Assembly (NCBI GenBank): GCA_019314155.1
Contig: JAFCZV010000121.1
Coordinates: 1-12,116 of the forward strand
DNA length: 12,116 nt
Reading direction: 5' to 3'
From: Deltaproteobacteria bacterium
GTDB lineage: Bacteria; Desulfobacterota; Desulfobacteria; Desulfobacterales; UBA11574
Positions 1 through 5,662 of this stretch are shown in pieces. Position 1 is the first letter of the stretch. Every line of letters begins with the position of its first letter. The notes beneath the pieces are model-generated. The model was not told the origin of the DNA and did no database searches. It saw only the letters and a program-made list of their open reading frames with translations. The position numbers and the translations under genes are program-made.

Positions 1-1
1 T

Positions 2-862
2 CAGAAATGGTTAACGACTTCTGCCGGCGTAAAAATGCCGCGGATTATTTACGGCACAGCCTGGAAAAAGGACCGCACGGCAGACCTGGTGGTGAAGGCC
101 ATCCAGGCAGGATTCAGGGGGATCGATACCGCCGGCCAGCCGAAACACTACAACGAGGCACTGGTTGGAGAAGCACTTCAGAGGCTGAAAAACGAGGGTG
201 TCGAACGGGAGGCCCTGTTCCTACAGACCAAATTCACCCCTATTTCCGGCCAGGATCCCAGGCAAGTGCCATACGATATAAACTCCCCGGTCGAGTTGCA
301 GGTGGCCCAATCCTTCGAGACATCGAAAAAAAACCTGCGAACCGAATATGTGGATTCCCTAATACTCCATTCCCCCATAGCCCCCCACGCGCTTTTGTTG
401 AAGGTATGGAAGGCAATGGAAAAAATTCAAAAGGCAATGGAAAAAATTCAAAAGGCCGGCGGAGCGCTTCAGCTGGGAATCAGCAACTGCTACGATGCGG
501 AAGTGTTGAGGTCTCTCTATGCCGATGCCGCCGTGAAGCCGGCGGTTGTACAAAATCGTTTCTATCCGGAAACCCGGTACGATGCAGACCTGCGTCGGTG
601 GTGCTCTCATCACGGCGTCGTTTACCAGAGTTTCTGGACCCTTACTGCAAATCCTCATATTTTGGCCAGCCATATCGTTCGGACCATTGCCCAGAAGTAT
701 AAAAAAACCGAAGCGCAAATCTTTTTCCGATATCTTACTCAATCCTGGGTTGTTCCGCTGACCGGAACGTCTTCTGAGCAGCACATGGGGGAAGACCTCG
801 GCATATTCAATTTTGAGCTTTCTTCCGAGGATTTAAAGCAGGTGAGTCTCATGCTTAATTAG
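2..862 (+). CDS. Aldo/keto reductase, 5' end outside the window
   Basis: This is a cytosolic NAD(P)H-dependent oxidoreductase of the aldo/keto reductase family, which reduces carbonyl compounds. The first ATG (position 35) gives 275 residues starting MPRIIYGTAW. The frame is open back to the window edge, and the preceding codons read LTTSAGVK. That fits the usual family N-terminus (a strand ending GVKMPR), so the true start probably lies upstream. No ribosome binding site precedes position 35. Counting from that ATG, all four catalytic residues are visible: D31 in GIDTA, Y39 in HYNEALVG, K66 in LQTKF and H112 in LILHSP. The GISN strand follows at 148-151. An exact 21-bp tandem duplication inserts a second KAMEKIQ (residues 126-132 and 133-139) just before KAGG. 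The insertion is in frame and would lengthen a helix by about two turns; whether activity survives is unknown. The substrate cannot be inferred. Confidence 0.9.
   Translation, partial: QKWLTTSAGVKMPRIIYGTAWKKDRTADLVVKAIQAGFRGIDTAGQPKHYNEALVGEALQRLKNEGVEREALFLQTKFTPISGQDPRQVPYDINSPVELQVAQSFETSKKNLRTEYVDSLILHSPIAPHALLLKVWKAMEKIQKAMEKIQKAGGALQLGISNCYDAEVLRSLYADAAVKPAVVQNRFYPETRYDADLRRWCSHHGVVYQSFWTLTANPHILASHIVRTIAQKYKKTEAQIFFRYLTQSWVVPLTGTSSEQHMGEDLGIFNFELSSEDLKQVSLMLN
410..451 (+). repeat. Exact 21-bp tandem duplication inside the aldo/keto reductase gene
   Basis: The 21-bp unit at 410-430 is repeated without mismatch at 431-451, and the next five bases (AAGGC) begin like the unit again. Each copy encodes KAMEKIQ. 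Because 21 is a multiple of three, the gene stays open. Identical copies suggest a recent event by slippage, or an assembly artefact. Confidence 0.95.
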
Positions 863-1186
863 TTTCCATCCGTAAATGCTCTTTTTGCCCGGATCTTCGT
901 TCTCCGCGGGTTTCCGGCTGCGGCATATAGGGAGTAGGCCTTCCTGTCCCGCATTCTTTACTTTTTTGCATTTGCACTTGAACCCTGAGATCCTTGAATT
1001 CCTTGGGAACACACCTGCTCCATAGGAGATGATACATGTATTTTACCTGATGGATTGACGACAACTAATCGGCTTCCGGCTCCGCTTCCAGCCCGTAGAG
1101 CCTACAGGCCAGAGGGTAGTGCCTACAGCTCGGAGAGGAGATGATCCAAATATGTTTGATTAACCAATAATATAAGGTGGAAATTT
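863..1186. other. 324-nt spacer before the MerB-like gene, with short direct repeats
   Basis: I see no convincing gene here. A 10-bp direct repeat, AGGAGATGAT, occurs at 1024-1033 and 1136-1145. Both copies are preceded by GCTC a few bases upstream. GCCTACAG occurs twice, around 1100 and 1121. These could be operator or leader elements for the downstream gene, but no regulator binding site is recognisable. A TTGACG at 1055-1060 has no good -10 partner at normal spacing. The downstream gene has a clear ribosome binding site, AAGGTGG at 1174-1180. Confidence 0.5.
1174..1180 (+). promoter_or_regulatory. Ribosome binding site of the MerB-like selenoprotein gene
   Basis: AAGGTGG ends 6 nt before the ATG at 1187. 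It fixes the start of the recoded reading frame. No comparable site stands before the GTG at 1604, just after the first TGA, which argues against a separate downstream gene. Confidence 0.75.
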
Positions 1187-1951
1187 ATGATAAATGATCT
1201 GAAACATAAATTGTACATGGGGTTTTGCGGTATTATGATGCGAATACCGCCGCTGCTTTCAGATAAAGGGGCGAAGAAAGGCGAAAAGGGTGCCAAGGCA
1301 AATGCAGATTCTTTATCGAAAGAGGAGCGCAGGGCCCATCATTTTATCGTTATGAAAATGGCGGTTGTCAAATATCCTATTACAACAGATTTGATCGCCG
1401 GCGAGCTCCAGATGCCAAAGGATCAGGTGCATCAAATTGTTAACAAGCTTGAAAACTTAAAAACATTCATTTATCGAAGCGATGGCAAGGGGATAAATTG
1501 GGCTTATCCTCTTTCCCTTGAAAACACAGGTTTCCTAATGACGGCCTCTTCTGGCGAGCAATTTTTTGCTGCCTGAGCCGCTGACGCTTTTGCGACTCCC
1601 TTCGTGTATGGGAGATTACAAAAAAAGGAATTGTCTTTTACTATTCAGGCAGAATGCTCCAATAGCGGTAGACAGATAGAGATCGCACTTGACAGCGAAC
1701 TGAATATTACAAAGGTGACAGACGGATCCGACCCTATGTTCTGCTTACCATTAGTGCCTCTTGCAAAAACAAAGAGCCCAAGTATTGTGGACGTATTCTG
1801 ACGGAAGTCATTACTCTTCTGGTCAGAAGAGGATGTAAGAGAATATAAAAAGAAAGAGCGCGATCTTAGAGTATATATGAACCTTAGTAAAAGAGCGCTT
1901 GCGGGTGTCAAAAGAATGCAGACATCGATTTTTGGTTTTGATGAAATATAA
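1187..1951 (+). CDS. MerB-like organomercurial/organometal lyase, predicted selenoprotein with two selenocysteines (TGA at 1574 and 1799)
   Basis: Read straight through, this frame gives 254 residues with TGA at codons 130 and 205, ending at TAA 1949-1951. The N-terminal half (about 45-115) looks like the MerB winged-helix domain. Residues 130-143 read U-A-A-D-A-F-A-T-P-F-V-Y-G-R, which matches MerB from C96 (C-A-L-D-T-L-M-F-P-A-L-L-G-R, recalled): Sec aligns with C96 and D133 with D99, and P, G and R keep the same spacing. AEC157SNSG matches the structural Cys segment around C117. Codon 205 lies in F-U-R-K-S-L-L-F-W-S, matching the F-C159 segment, with F at +6 and S at +8 conserved. MerB uses C96, D99 and C159 to cleave carbon-mercury bonds, so both catalytic thiols would be selenols. 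SECIS-like hairpins follow both TGAs. The real substrate may be another organometal. From memory, an NCBI family named SaoL is a MerB-like lyase linked to selenium; I could not check membership. The alternative, a double-nonsense pseudogene, would have to hit exactly these two residues. Confidence 0.87.
1574..1576 (+). other. In-frame TGA predicted to encode Sec130 (MerB C96 position)
   Basis: The codon sits in the context QFFAA-TGA-AADAF. The frame is uninterrupted on both sides, and downstream residues keep clear MerB similarity immediately after the TGA. The following Asp, three residues on, matches the catalytic Asp spacing of MerB. Confidence 0.85.
1596..1614 (+). promoter_or_regulatory. 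Candidate bacterial SECIS hairpin for the first TGA
   Basis: CTCCC at 1596-1600 pairs with GGGAG at 1610-1614 around a 9-nt loop that contains GT dinucleotides (loop G at 1604 and 1606). The loop G is 28 nt after the TGA, at the long side of the range for SelB-dependent elements. The stem is only 5 bp, so this element is less convincing than the second one. Confidence 0.5.
1799..1801 (+). other. In-frame TGA predicted to encode Sec205 (MerB C159 position)
   Basis: The context is IVDVF-TGA-RKSLLFWSEED. MerB has F-C159 followed by a segment ending in F-A-S, and here F at +6 and S at +8 match. After the TGA the frame runs 49 more codons to TAA and ends in a plausible helical C-terminus. Confidence 0.85.
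1814..1831 (+). promoter_or_regulatory. Strong bacterial SECIS hairpin for the second TGA
   Basis: CTCTTCT (1814-1820) and AGAAGAG (1825-1831) form a perfect 7-bp stem closed by the tetraloop GGTC (1821-1824). The loop begins 20 nt after the TGA. The E. coli fdhF SECIS, as I recall it, carries GGUC in its apical loop at about 19-22 nt after UGA and is bound by SelB. Both loop bases and spacing agree. Confidence 0.82.
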
Positions 1952-2081
1952 ATTGAGAATTTTGTTGAAGGCAGAATGAGGGTTGTGCCACAGCAACAAC
2001 ATATTTTATTAACTCTGATTGAGTTGTCAAAAAGTGACGATTCCCATATTTCACGTCGGTTACCTAATACATGTTATTCAC

Positions 2082-2088
2082 AAAGGAG
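2082..2088 (+). promoter_or_regulatory. Ribosome binding site that sets the DUF3795 start
   Basis: AAAGGAG ends 8 nt before the ATG at 2097. A longer open frame reaches back to an ATG at 2019, but that ATG lacks a binding site and would place this site inside the coding region. Confidence 0.75.
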
Positions 2089-2096
2089 AAGATGTT

Positions 2097-2576
2097 ATGA
2101 GCATGGAAGTTTTTCAGAAAATAAGGGAAATGGGAAAAGAATTAAAGGTAAAAAGAAGAGATAAAAAAATAGATTATAATTATATGACCGCTCCCTGTGG
2201 ATTGCCATGTTTCGAATGTTACCTTTATCTATCACAGTTTGACCAAGAAATGGCTGAAACAATAGCAGGTGTCTTTAATGTTTCACCTGAGCAAATTAAA
2301 TGTAAGGGATGTAGGGGCGAAGATGGAAAATGTGCACATCATACCATGGAATGCAGGGTTTATAAATGTATTGAAAAGACTGATATGAAAACTTGTGCCG
2401 AATGCAACGATTTTCCCTGTGAATATCTTCATCCTTATAGAGACCAGGCGGAAAAATGGCACAATACTAAAGTGTATAATCTTTGCCGTATAAAAAAACT
2501 CGGGCTTGAAAAATGGGCAAAAGATGAGGCAGGCGGTATTCTGGATAAATATTTCTATGGCACCTGGACTTTATGA
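2097..2576 (+). CDS. DUF3795 Cys-rich protein
   Basis: This is a 159-residue protein of the DUF3795 family, whose molecular role is unknown; the cysteine pattern suggests zinc or iron-sulfur binding. The domain runs from about residue 30 to 115. It has CGLPCFEC (C34, C38, C41), CKGCRGEDGKC (C69, C72, C79), C86, C91 and CAECNDFPC (C100, C103, C108). This is the usual family layout of CGLxCxxC, CxGC and CxxCxxxPC. The C-terminal 45 residues are helical and basic. There is no signal peptide, so it is probably cytoplasmic. The start at MSMEVF is chosen for its strong ribosome binding site. The gene follows the MerB-like selenoprotein after 145 nt on the same strand. A functional link (metal or thiol/selenol chemistry) is possible but is only inference. 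The TGA stop is followed in the same frame by an unrelated gene remnant. Confidence 0.85.
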   Translation: MSMEVFQKIREMGKELKVKRRDKKIDYNYMTAPCGLPCFECYLYLSQFDQEMAETIAGVFNVSPEQIKCKGCRGEDGKCAHHTMECRVYKCIEKTDMKTCAECNDFPCEYLHPYRDQAEKWHNTKVYNLCRIKKLGLEKWAKDEAGGILDKYFYGTWTL

Positions 2577-2711
2577 ATTAACTACTGGGAACTAAAAGCT
2601 ATTGAGGAACCAGAACTCGTAAAACGGTTGGGTCAAGAGTATATTGAATATCGGAAAATGACACCTATGTTTTTTCCAAGTTTTAGCTCAAAATATAAGA
2701 GGAGAGAGTAG
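2577..2711 (+). pseudogene. Remnant: C-terminal end of an isoprenylcysteine carboxyl methyltransferase-like protein
   Basis: Directly after the DUF3795 stop, 44 codons read on to a TAG at 2709-2711. They include the segments AIEEPELVKRLGQEY and IEYRKMTPMFFPSF. The pattern EEPELxxRxGxEYxxYxxxxPxFxP is the C-terminal signature of the ICMT/PEMT-type integral membrane methyltransferases. The upstream membrane part is missing and there is no start codon or binding site, so this is a decayed or rearranged fragment. It shares the DUF3795 frame, so readthrough of the TGA would fuse the two, but nothing else supports that. Confidence 0.65.
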
Positions 2712-2808
2712 CAACTCGTATAACCAACTTACTGCACCGGACGTGAAACGCTGTGAGCTTGGCGGTTGGGCGGCATGAATGTCCCATGACCCCTATCAGA
2801 AGAAAGAA

Positions 2809-2840
2809 CATGACTTTTTACGCATCTGCTGAAAGTCATG
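2809..2840 (+). other. Perfect 9-bp hairpin just upstream of the decarboxylase gene
   Basis: CATGACTTT at 2809-2817 pairs exactly with AAAGTCATG at 2832-2840 around a 14-nt loop. The hairpin ends 13 nt before the ATG at 2854, so it lies in the leader next to the ribosome binding region. It could be an operator palindrome or a translational control element. No T-run follows, so a terminator is unlikely. Confidence 0.5.
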
Positions 2841-2853
2841 AGAAGAGAATTAC

Positions 2854-4290
2854 ATGAAAGAACAAAGGAGTATCCATGAAGAGATGTTTCTCGAAATGGA
2901 GGAGAAAACGATCTTCAATCAAGCCCAGGAATATGCCTATGAGTATTTAGAACAGGCGTTTACGAGGCATGTGTTTCCTACAGAGAAGGCGATCGAAAAC
3001 CTCGCCTATTTTGATGAAGAGATGCCTGAATCTCCGACAACGACCAGAGATGTCTTAGAAGCGCTACATACGTATGGTTCTCCTGCCACCGTCTCTCAAA
3101 TTGGCGGTAGATATTTTGGATTTGTCTGTGGTGGCATTGTTCCTGCTGGATTAGCAGCAAAATGGTTGGCAGATTGTTGGGATCAAAATCCAGCCATGCA
3201 TGTGCTTTCTCCCATTTCGTCATCTTTAGAAGCTGTTGTTGAGAAATGGCTGCGACAACTGTTTCATCTTCCGGAACAGACTGTTGCAGGATTTGTCAGC
3301 GGAACGTCTTTGGCAACCTTCTGTGGATTAGCGGCGGCGAGATATAGAGTTTTCAAAAGATTAGGATGGGATGTCAATGAACAAGGTATGTGTGGGGCTC
3401 CAAGGATACGGATTGTTGTCTCAAAGCAGGCGCATTCAACAGTGATGAAGGCAATTGGATTATTAGGATTCGGGAAAGCACATCTTGAATGGGTTGATGC
3501 TGATGCACAAGGGAGAATTCGACTTGAACTCATTCCAGAATTGGATGAATCAACGATACTTGTCTTACAAGCCGGGAATGTCAATTCCGGGGCATTTGAT
3601 GCGTTTGACGAGATCTGTGAAAAGGCGAATGCAGCCAATGCCTGGGTGCATATTGACGGAGCGTTTGGATTATGGGCAGGAGCGGTCGAGCAATTAAACC
3701 ATCTGACAAAAGGCATTGAAAAAGCCCATTCCTGGTCTGTTGACGGTCATAAAACCTTGAATACGCCGTATGATTGTGGCATTATTTTATGTGAAGACAG
3801 AGAGGCGTTAGTATCTGCGTTGCATATGACCGGTTCGTATATCATCTTAAGCGAGGCGGAAAGGGATGGCATGCTCTTTACTCCGGAGATGTCGCGCAGG
3901 GCAAGAATTGTCGAACTGTGGGCAACCATGAAGTCGTTAGGCAAACAAGGCATTGATGAACTCGTCTATGGATTGCATGAACGGGCTGTCCAATTCGCTC
4001 ATGAGTTACAAGCCAACGGTTTTGAGGTGTTAAATGAGGTCGTGTTTAATCAAGTCCTTGTCTCTTGTGGAACCGATGAATTGACCACCAACATCTTGAA
4101 ATGTGTGCAAGAGATGAGGGAATGCTGGTGTGGTGGTTCCACATGGGACAATAAGAAAGTGATACGAATTAGTGTTTGTTCCTGGGCAACAACGCCTGAA
4201 GATGTTTCTCGTTCTGTGAAGTCTTTTGTGAAAGCGAGACATGAAATTCAGGGAACAATATCAGCGACATCTCACAATGCGCATACATGA
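2854..4290 (+). CDS. Group II pyridoxal-phosphate-dependent decarboxylase (aromatic amino acid/glutamate decarboxylase-like)
   Basis: This 478-residue cytosolic enzyme has the fold type I PLP layout of the family containing aromatic-L-amino-acid, glutamate and tyrosine decarboxylases. The visible parts, in order, are: HVLSPISSSLEAVV (about 116-129); SGTSLA near the phosphate site (149-154); H194 in QAHSTVMKA, expected to stack on the PLP ring; GNVNSGAFD (241-249); D268 in VHIDGAFG, expected to bind the pyridine nitrogen; and the Schiff-base lysine K300 in SVDGHKTLN, where many relatives have SADPHK. Length is normal. The start at 2854 has a modest site (AGAAGAG) 6 nt upstream. An in-frame ATG at 2884 with AAAGGAG upstream is an alternative that would drop ten residues. 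The substrate cannot be named; some relatives are annotated as aminotransferases. It is apparently transcribed alone or with the two small genes downstream. Confidence 0.88.
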   Translation: MKEQRSIHEEMFLEMEEKTIFNQAQEYAYEYLEQAFTRHVFPTEKAIENLAYFDEEMPESPTTTRDVLEALHTYGSPATVSQIGGRYFGFVCGGIVPAGLAAKWLADCWDQNPAMHVLSPISSSLEAVVEKWLRQLFHLPEQTVAGFVSGTSLATFCGLAAARYRVFKRLGWDVNEQGMCGAPRIRIVVSKQAHSTVMKAIGLLGFGKAHLEWVDADAQGRIRLELIPELDESTILVLQAGNVNSGAFDAFDEICEKANAANAWVHIDGAFGLWAGAVEQLNHLTKGIEKAHSWSVDGHKTLNTPYDCGIILCEDREALVSALHMTGSYIILSEAERDGMLFTPEMSRRARIVELWATMKSLGKQGIDELVYGLHERAVQFAHELQANGFEVLNEVVFNQVLVSCGTDELTTNILKCVQEMRECWCGGSTWDNKKVIRISVCSWATTPEDVSRSVKSFVKARHEIQGTISATSHNAHT

Positions 4291-4377
4291 GGACGCACGG
4301 CAATTTTTAGTACCCAAAACACACATTTAAGACAGAAGCAAGGGCAGATGGCAAGAGGAAGATAAGGGGGTGAAAAA

Positions 4378-4695
4378 ATGATATCCAGAATCTGGCATGG
4401 TTGGACGACACTAGAAAATGCAGACATATATGAAAATCTCCTTAAGACTGAAATATTTCCTACAATCGCATCTAAAAATGTATCGGGTTATCGTGGAATT
4501 CAGCTTTTAAGACGACCACTAAGCGACGAGGTTGAGTTTATTACAATTATGCAGTTTGATTCTCTGGAAGCAGTGAAGAAATTTGTTGGTGAGGATTACG
4601 AAAAATCTTATGTGCCTGATAAAGCGAGGAATGTGCTTTCAAGGCATGATGAGAGATCACAGCATTACGAAATAAAGGAAAGCATTACGTATTGA
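4378..4695 (+). CDS. Small ABM-like (antibiotic biosynthesis monooxygenase/dimeric alpha-beta barrel) protein
   Basis: This 105-residue protein resembles the ABM-type ferredoxin-like fold: an N-terminal strand (ISRIWHGWTT), a helix with a Tyr-rich segment (about 17-28), the strand GYRGIQLLRRP, the strand EVEFITIMQFDSLEAVKKFVG, and a C-terminal helix with conserved-looking YVPDKARNVL and RHDERSQHYE. Such proteins act as small dimers. Some are cofactor-free monooxygenases and many have no known role. The ATG is preceded by AAGGGGG, 7 nt upstream. It lies 87 nt after the decarboxylase and 106 nt before the TrpF-like gene. A catalytic function is not established. Confidence 0.72.
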   Translation: MISRIWHGWTTLENADIYENLLKTEIFPTIASKNVSGYRGIQLLRRPLSDEVEFITIMQFDSLEAVKKFVGEDYEKSYVPDKARNVLSRHDERSQHYEIKESITY

Positions 4696-4722
4696 CCAAA
4701 ATTCATCAAAAGAAGTATAAGG

Positions 4723-4751
4723 GTGAATTTAGAGATTACTCTAAATTTCAC
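4723..4751 (+). other. Long AT-rich stem-loop between the ABM-like and TrpF-like genes
   Basis: TTTAGAG (4728-4734) pairs with CTCTAAA (4739-4745) over the loop ATTA. The stem continues with GTGAA (4723-4727) pairing TTCAC (4747-4751) across one bulged T. That gives 12 paired positions. No T-run follows on either side, so it may be an mRNA end or processing structure rather than a classic terminator. Confidence 0.5.
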
Positions 4752-4801
4752 TTAGGGCTTGCGCAAAAATAACAAATAGTTCCCGGGGTAAAGGAAAGAA
4801 C

Positions 4802-5338
4802 ATGTTCGCAAAAGTATGTGGGTTGAAAACGAAAGAACAGATAGATAAAGCCATAGAGTATGGATATGACGCAATCGGAATTGTAACCTATCAAAAAAGC
4901 AAACGATATTGTTCTACTCAGAACGCAATCGAACTGGCAGAATATGCAAAAGGAAGAATAAAAAGCTTTGTCGTAGGACTCACCTATAGTGACGTGCAAG
5001 AAGTTGCAGATGTGTTCGATTATACTCAAATATATGAAGCAAGGCAGATCCCAAACCTAGTATTGGCATCGAAAGAAATGCCTTCATCGGATATCAATTA
5101 TGAATATTTTATATATGACGCCAGCATAGGCAGCGGTATTTTTCATCCATTCCCAACATGGGTGAAAGACATGGCAGGAAAAGTTATTGTGGCTGGGGGT
5201 TTAAATATAGAAAATGTTTGTTCTGTGATCCAAGATATAAAACCCTTTGGAGTTGATGTGTCCAGCGGTGTTGAAAAAGGCGGAGTTAAAGATTTTAAAA
5301 TGATGAAGGAATTCATAAATGCAGTAAGAAACTGCTAA
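4802..5338 (+). CDS. TrpF-like (phosphoribosylanthranilate isomerase family) protein, short
   Basis: This is a 178-residue TIM-barrel protein related to TrpF, which in tryptophan synthesis isomerises phosphoribosylanthranilate. Visible family motifs are KVCGL with the general-base Cys C6, an SKR segment at 33-35 matching SPR, D106 in FIYDAS at the catalytic Asp position, AGGLNIENV (131-139) at the phosphate site, and VDVSSGVE with GVKD (151-164). The usual QLHG segment is replaced by DYTQIYEA, and the protein is about 20-30 residues shorter than typical TrpF. No other trp gene is nearby, so it may serve another pathway or have drifted in substrate. The ATG is preceded by AAAGGA at 6 nt. Both catalytic residues are retained, so it is probably an active isomerase of some kind. 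Confidence 0.8.
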   Translation: MFAKVCGLKTKEQIDKAIEYGYDAIGIVTYQKSKRYCSTQNAIELAEYAKGRIKSFVVGLTYSDVQEVADVFDYTQIYEARQIPNLVLASKEMPSSDINYEYFIYDASIGSGIFHPFPTWVKDMAGKVIVAGGLNIENVCSVIQDIKPFGVDVSSGVEKGGVKDFKMMKEFINAVRNC

Positions 5339-5515
5339 CCATGGGCGGTTGGCGGACTCGGTTCCATAGCCGCAAAAAAACCCCGACGTTGGGTCGAAGA
5401 TCTTATGGAGATTAATTTCCCGGATCGTCTGGGAAAGGTGCTCTTAGAAACCGGCACAAAATGTTTTGTATGGGTCCTGATCCAACCACTTTTACCTTTT
5501 CCCTTGACACTATAG
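5339..5515 (+). pseudogene. Possible unidentified gene remnant in the spacer after the TrpF-like gene
   Basis: After the TAA of the TrpF-like gene the same frame stays open for 58 codons to a TAG at 5513-5515. It reads protein-like segments such as WVEDLMEINFPDRLGKVLL. It has no start codon with a binding site, and I do not recognise the family. It may be a decayed end of another gene or chance. The right end overlaps the -35 box of the candidate importer promoter. Confidence 0.25.
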
Positions 5516-5532
5516 CCTGATTTCTCTATGCT
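5504..5532 (+). promoter_or_regulatory. Sigma70-type promoter for the ABC importer operon
   Basis: A perfect TTGACA (5504-5509) is followed by exactly 17 nt and then TATGCT (5527-5532), which matches TATAAT at four of six positions. It would leave a leader of about 125 nt before the binding-protein ATG at 5663. The leader is AT-rich and contains TATCAATATCAATAA, but no riboswitch is recognisable. Confidence 0.6.
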
Positions 5533-5662
5533 CCATCTCGAAGGAAGTAAGTTTTATCAATATCAATAACTTATAACAGATTGTTTTGCATTTCAGGTAT
5601 TGGGATTACTGTTTTTCCCGGTTAAGGACTAACAAAGAACATAAATCAAAAAGGGGGCTATA

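Noticed and set aside
7..702. A 231-codon open frame overlapping the aldo/keto reductase gene on the same strand.
   Set aside because: Its translation is Arg/Gly/Pro-rich with no family features, while the alternative frame has all the aldo/keto reductase catalytic residues.
1055..1060. TTGACG as the -35 box of a promoter for the MerB-like gene.
   Set aside because: No acceptable -10 hexamer is present at 16-18 nt.
1604..1801. A separate 65-codon gene starting at GTG 1604 after the first TGA.
   Set aside because: It lacks a ribosome binding site, lies in the same frame as the upstream part and starts inside the MerB-like core. The recoded single gene explains it better.
2019..2096. An N-terminal extension of the DUF3795 protein from the ATG at 2019.
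   Set aside because: The extension has no family similarity, and the only strong ribosome binding site lies at 2082-2088, just before the ATG at 2097.
2574..2576. The TGA at the end of the DUF3795 gene as another selenocysteine codon.
   Set aside because: The downstream residues belong to a different protein family, no SECIS-like hairpin follows at the right distance, and DUF3795 proteins end about here.
3264..3716. A 150-codon antisense open frame inside the decarboxylase gene.
   Set aside because: It is Ser/Ala/Pro/Cys-rich, without a ribosome binding site or family motif, and mirrors the codon use of the real gene.
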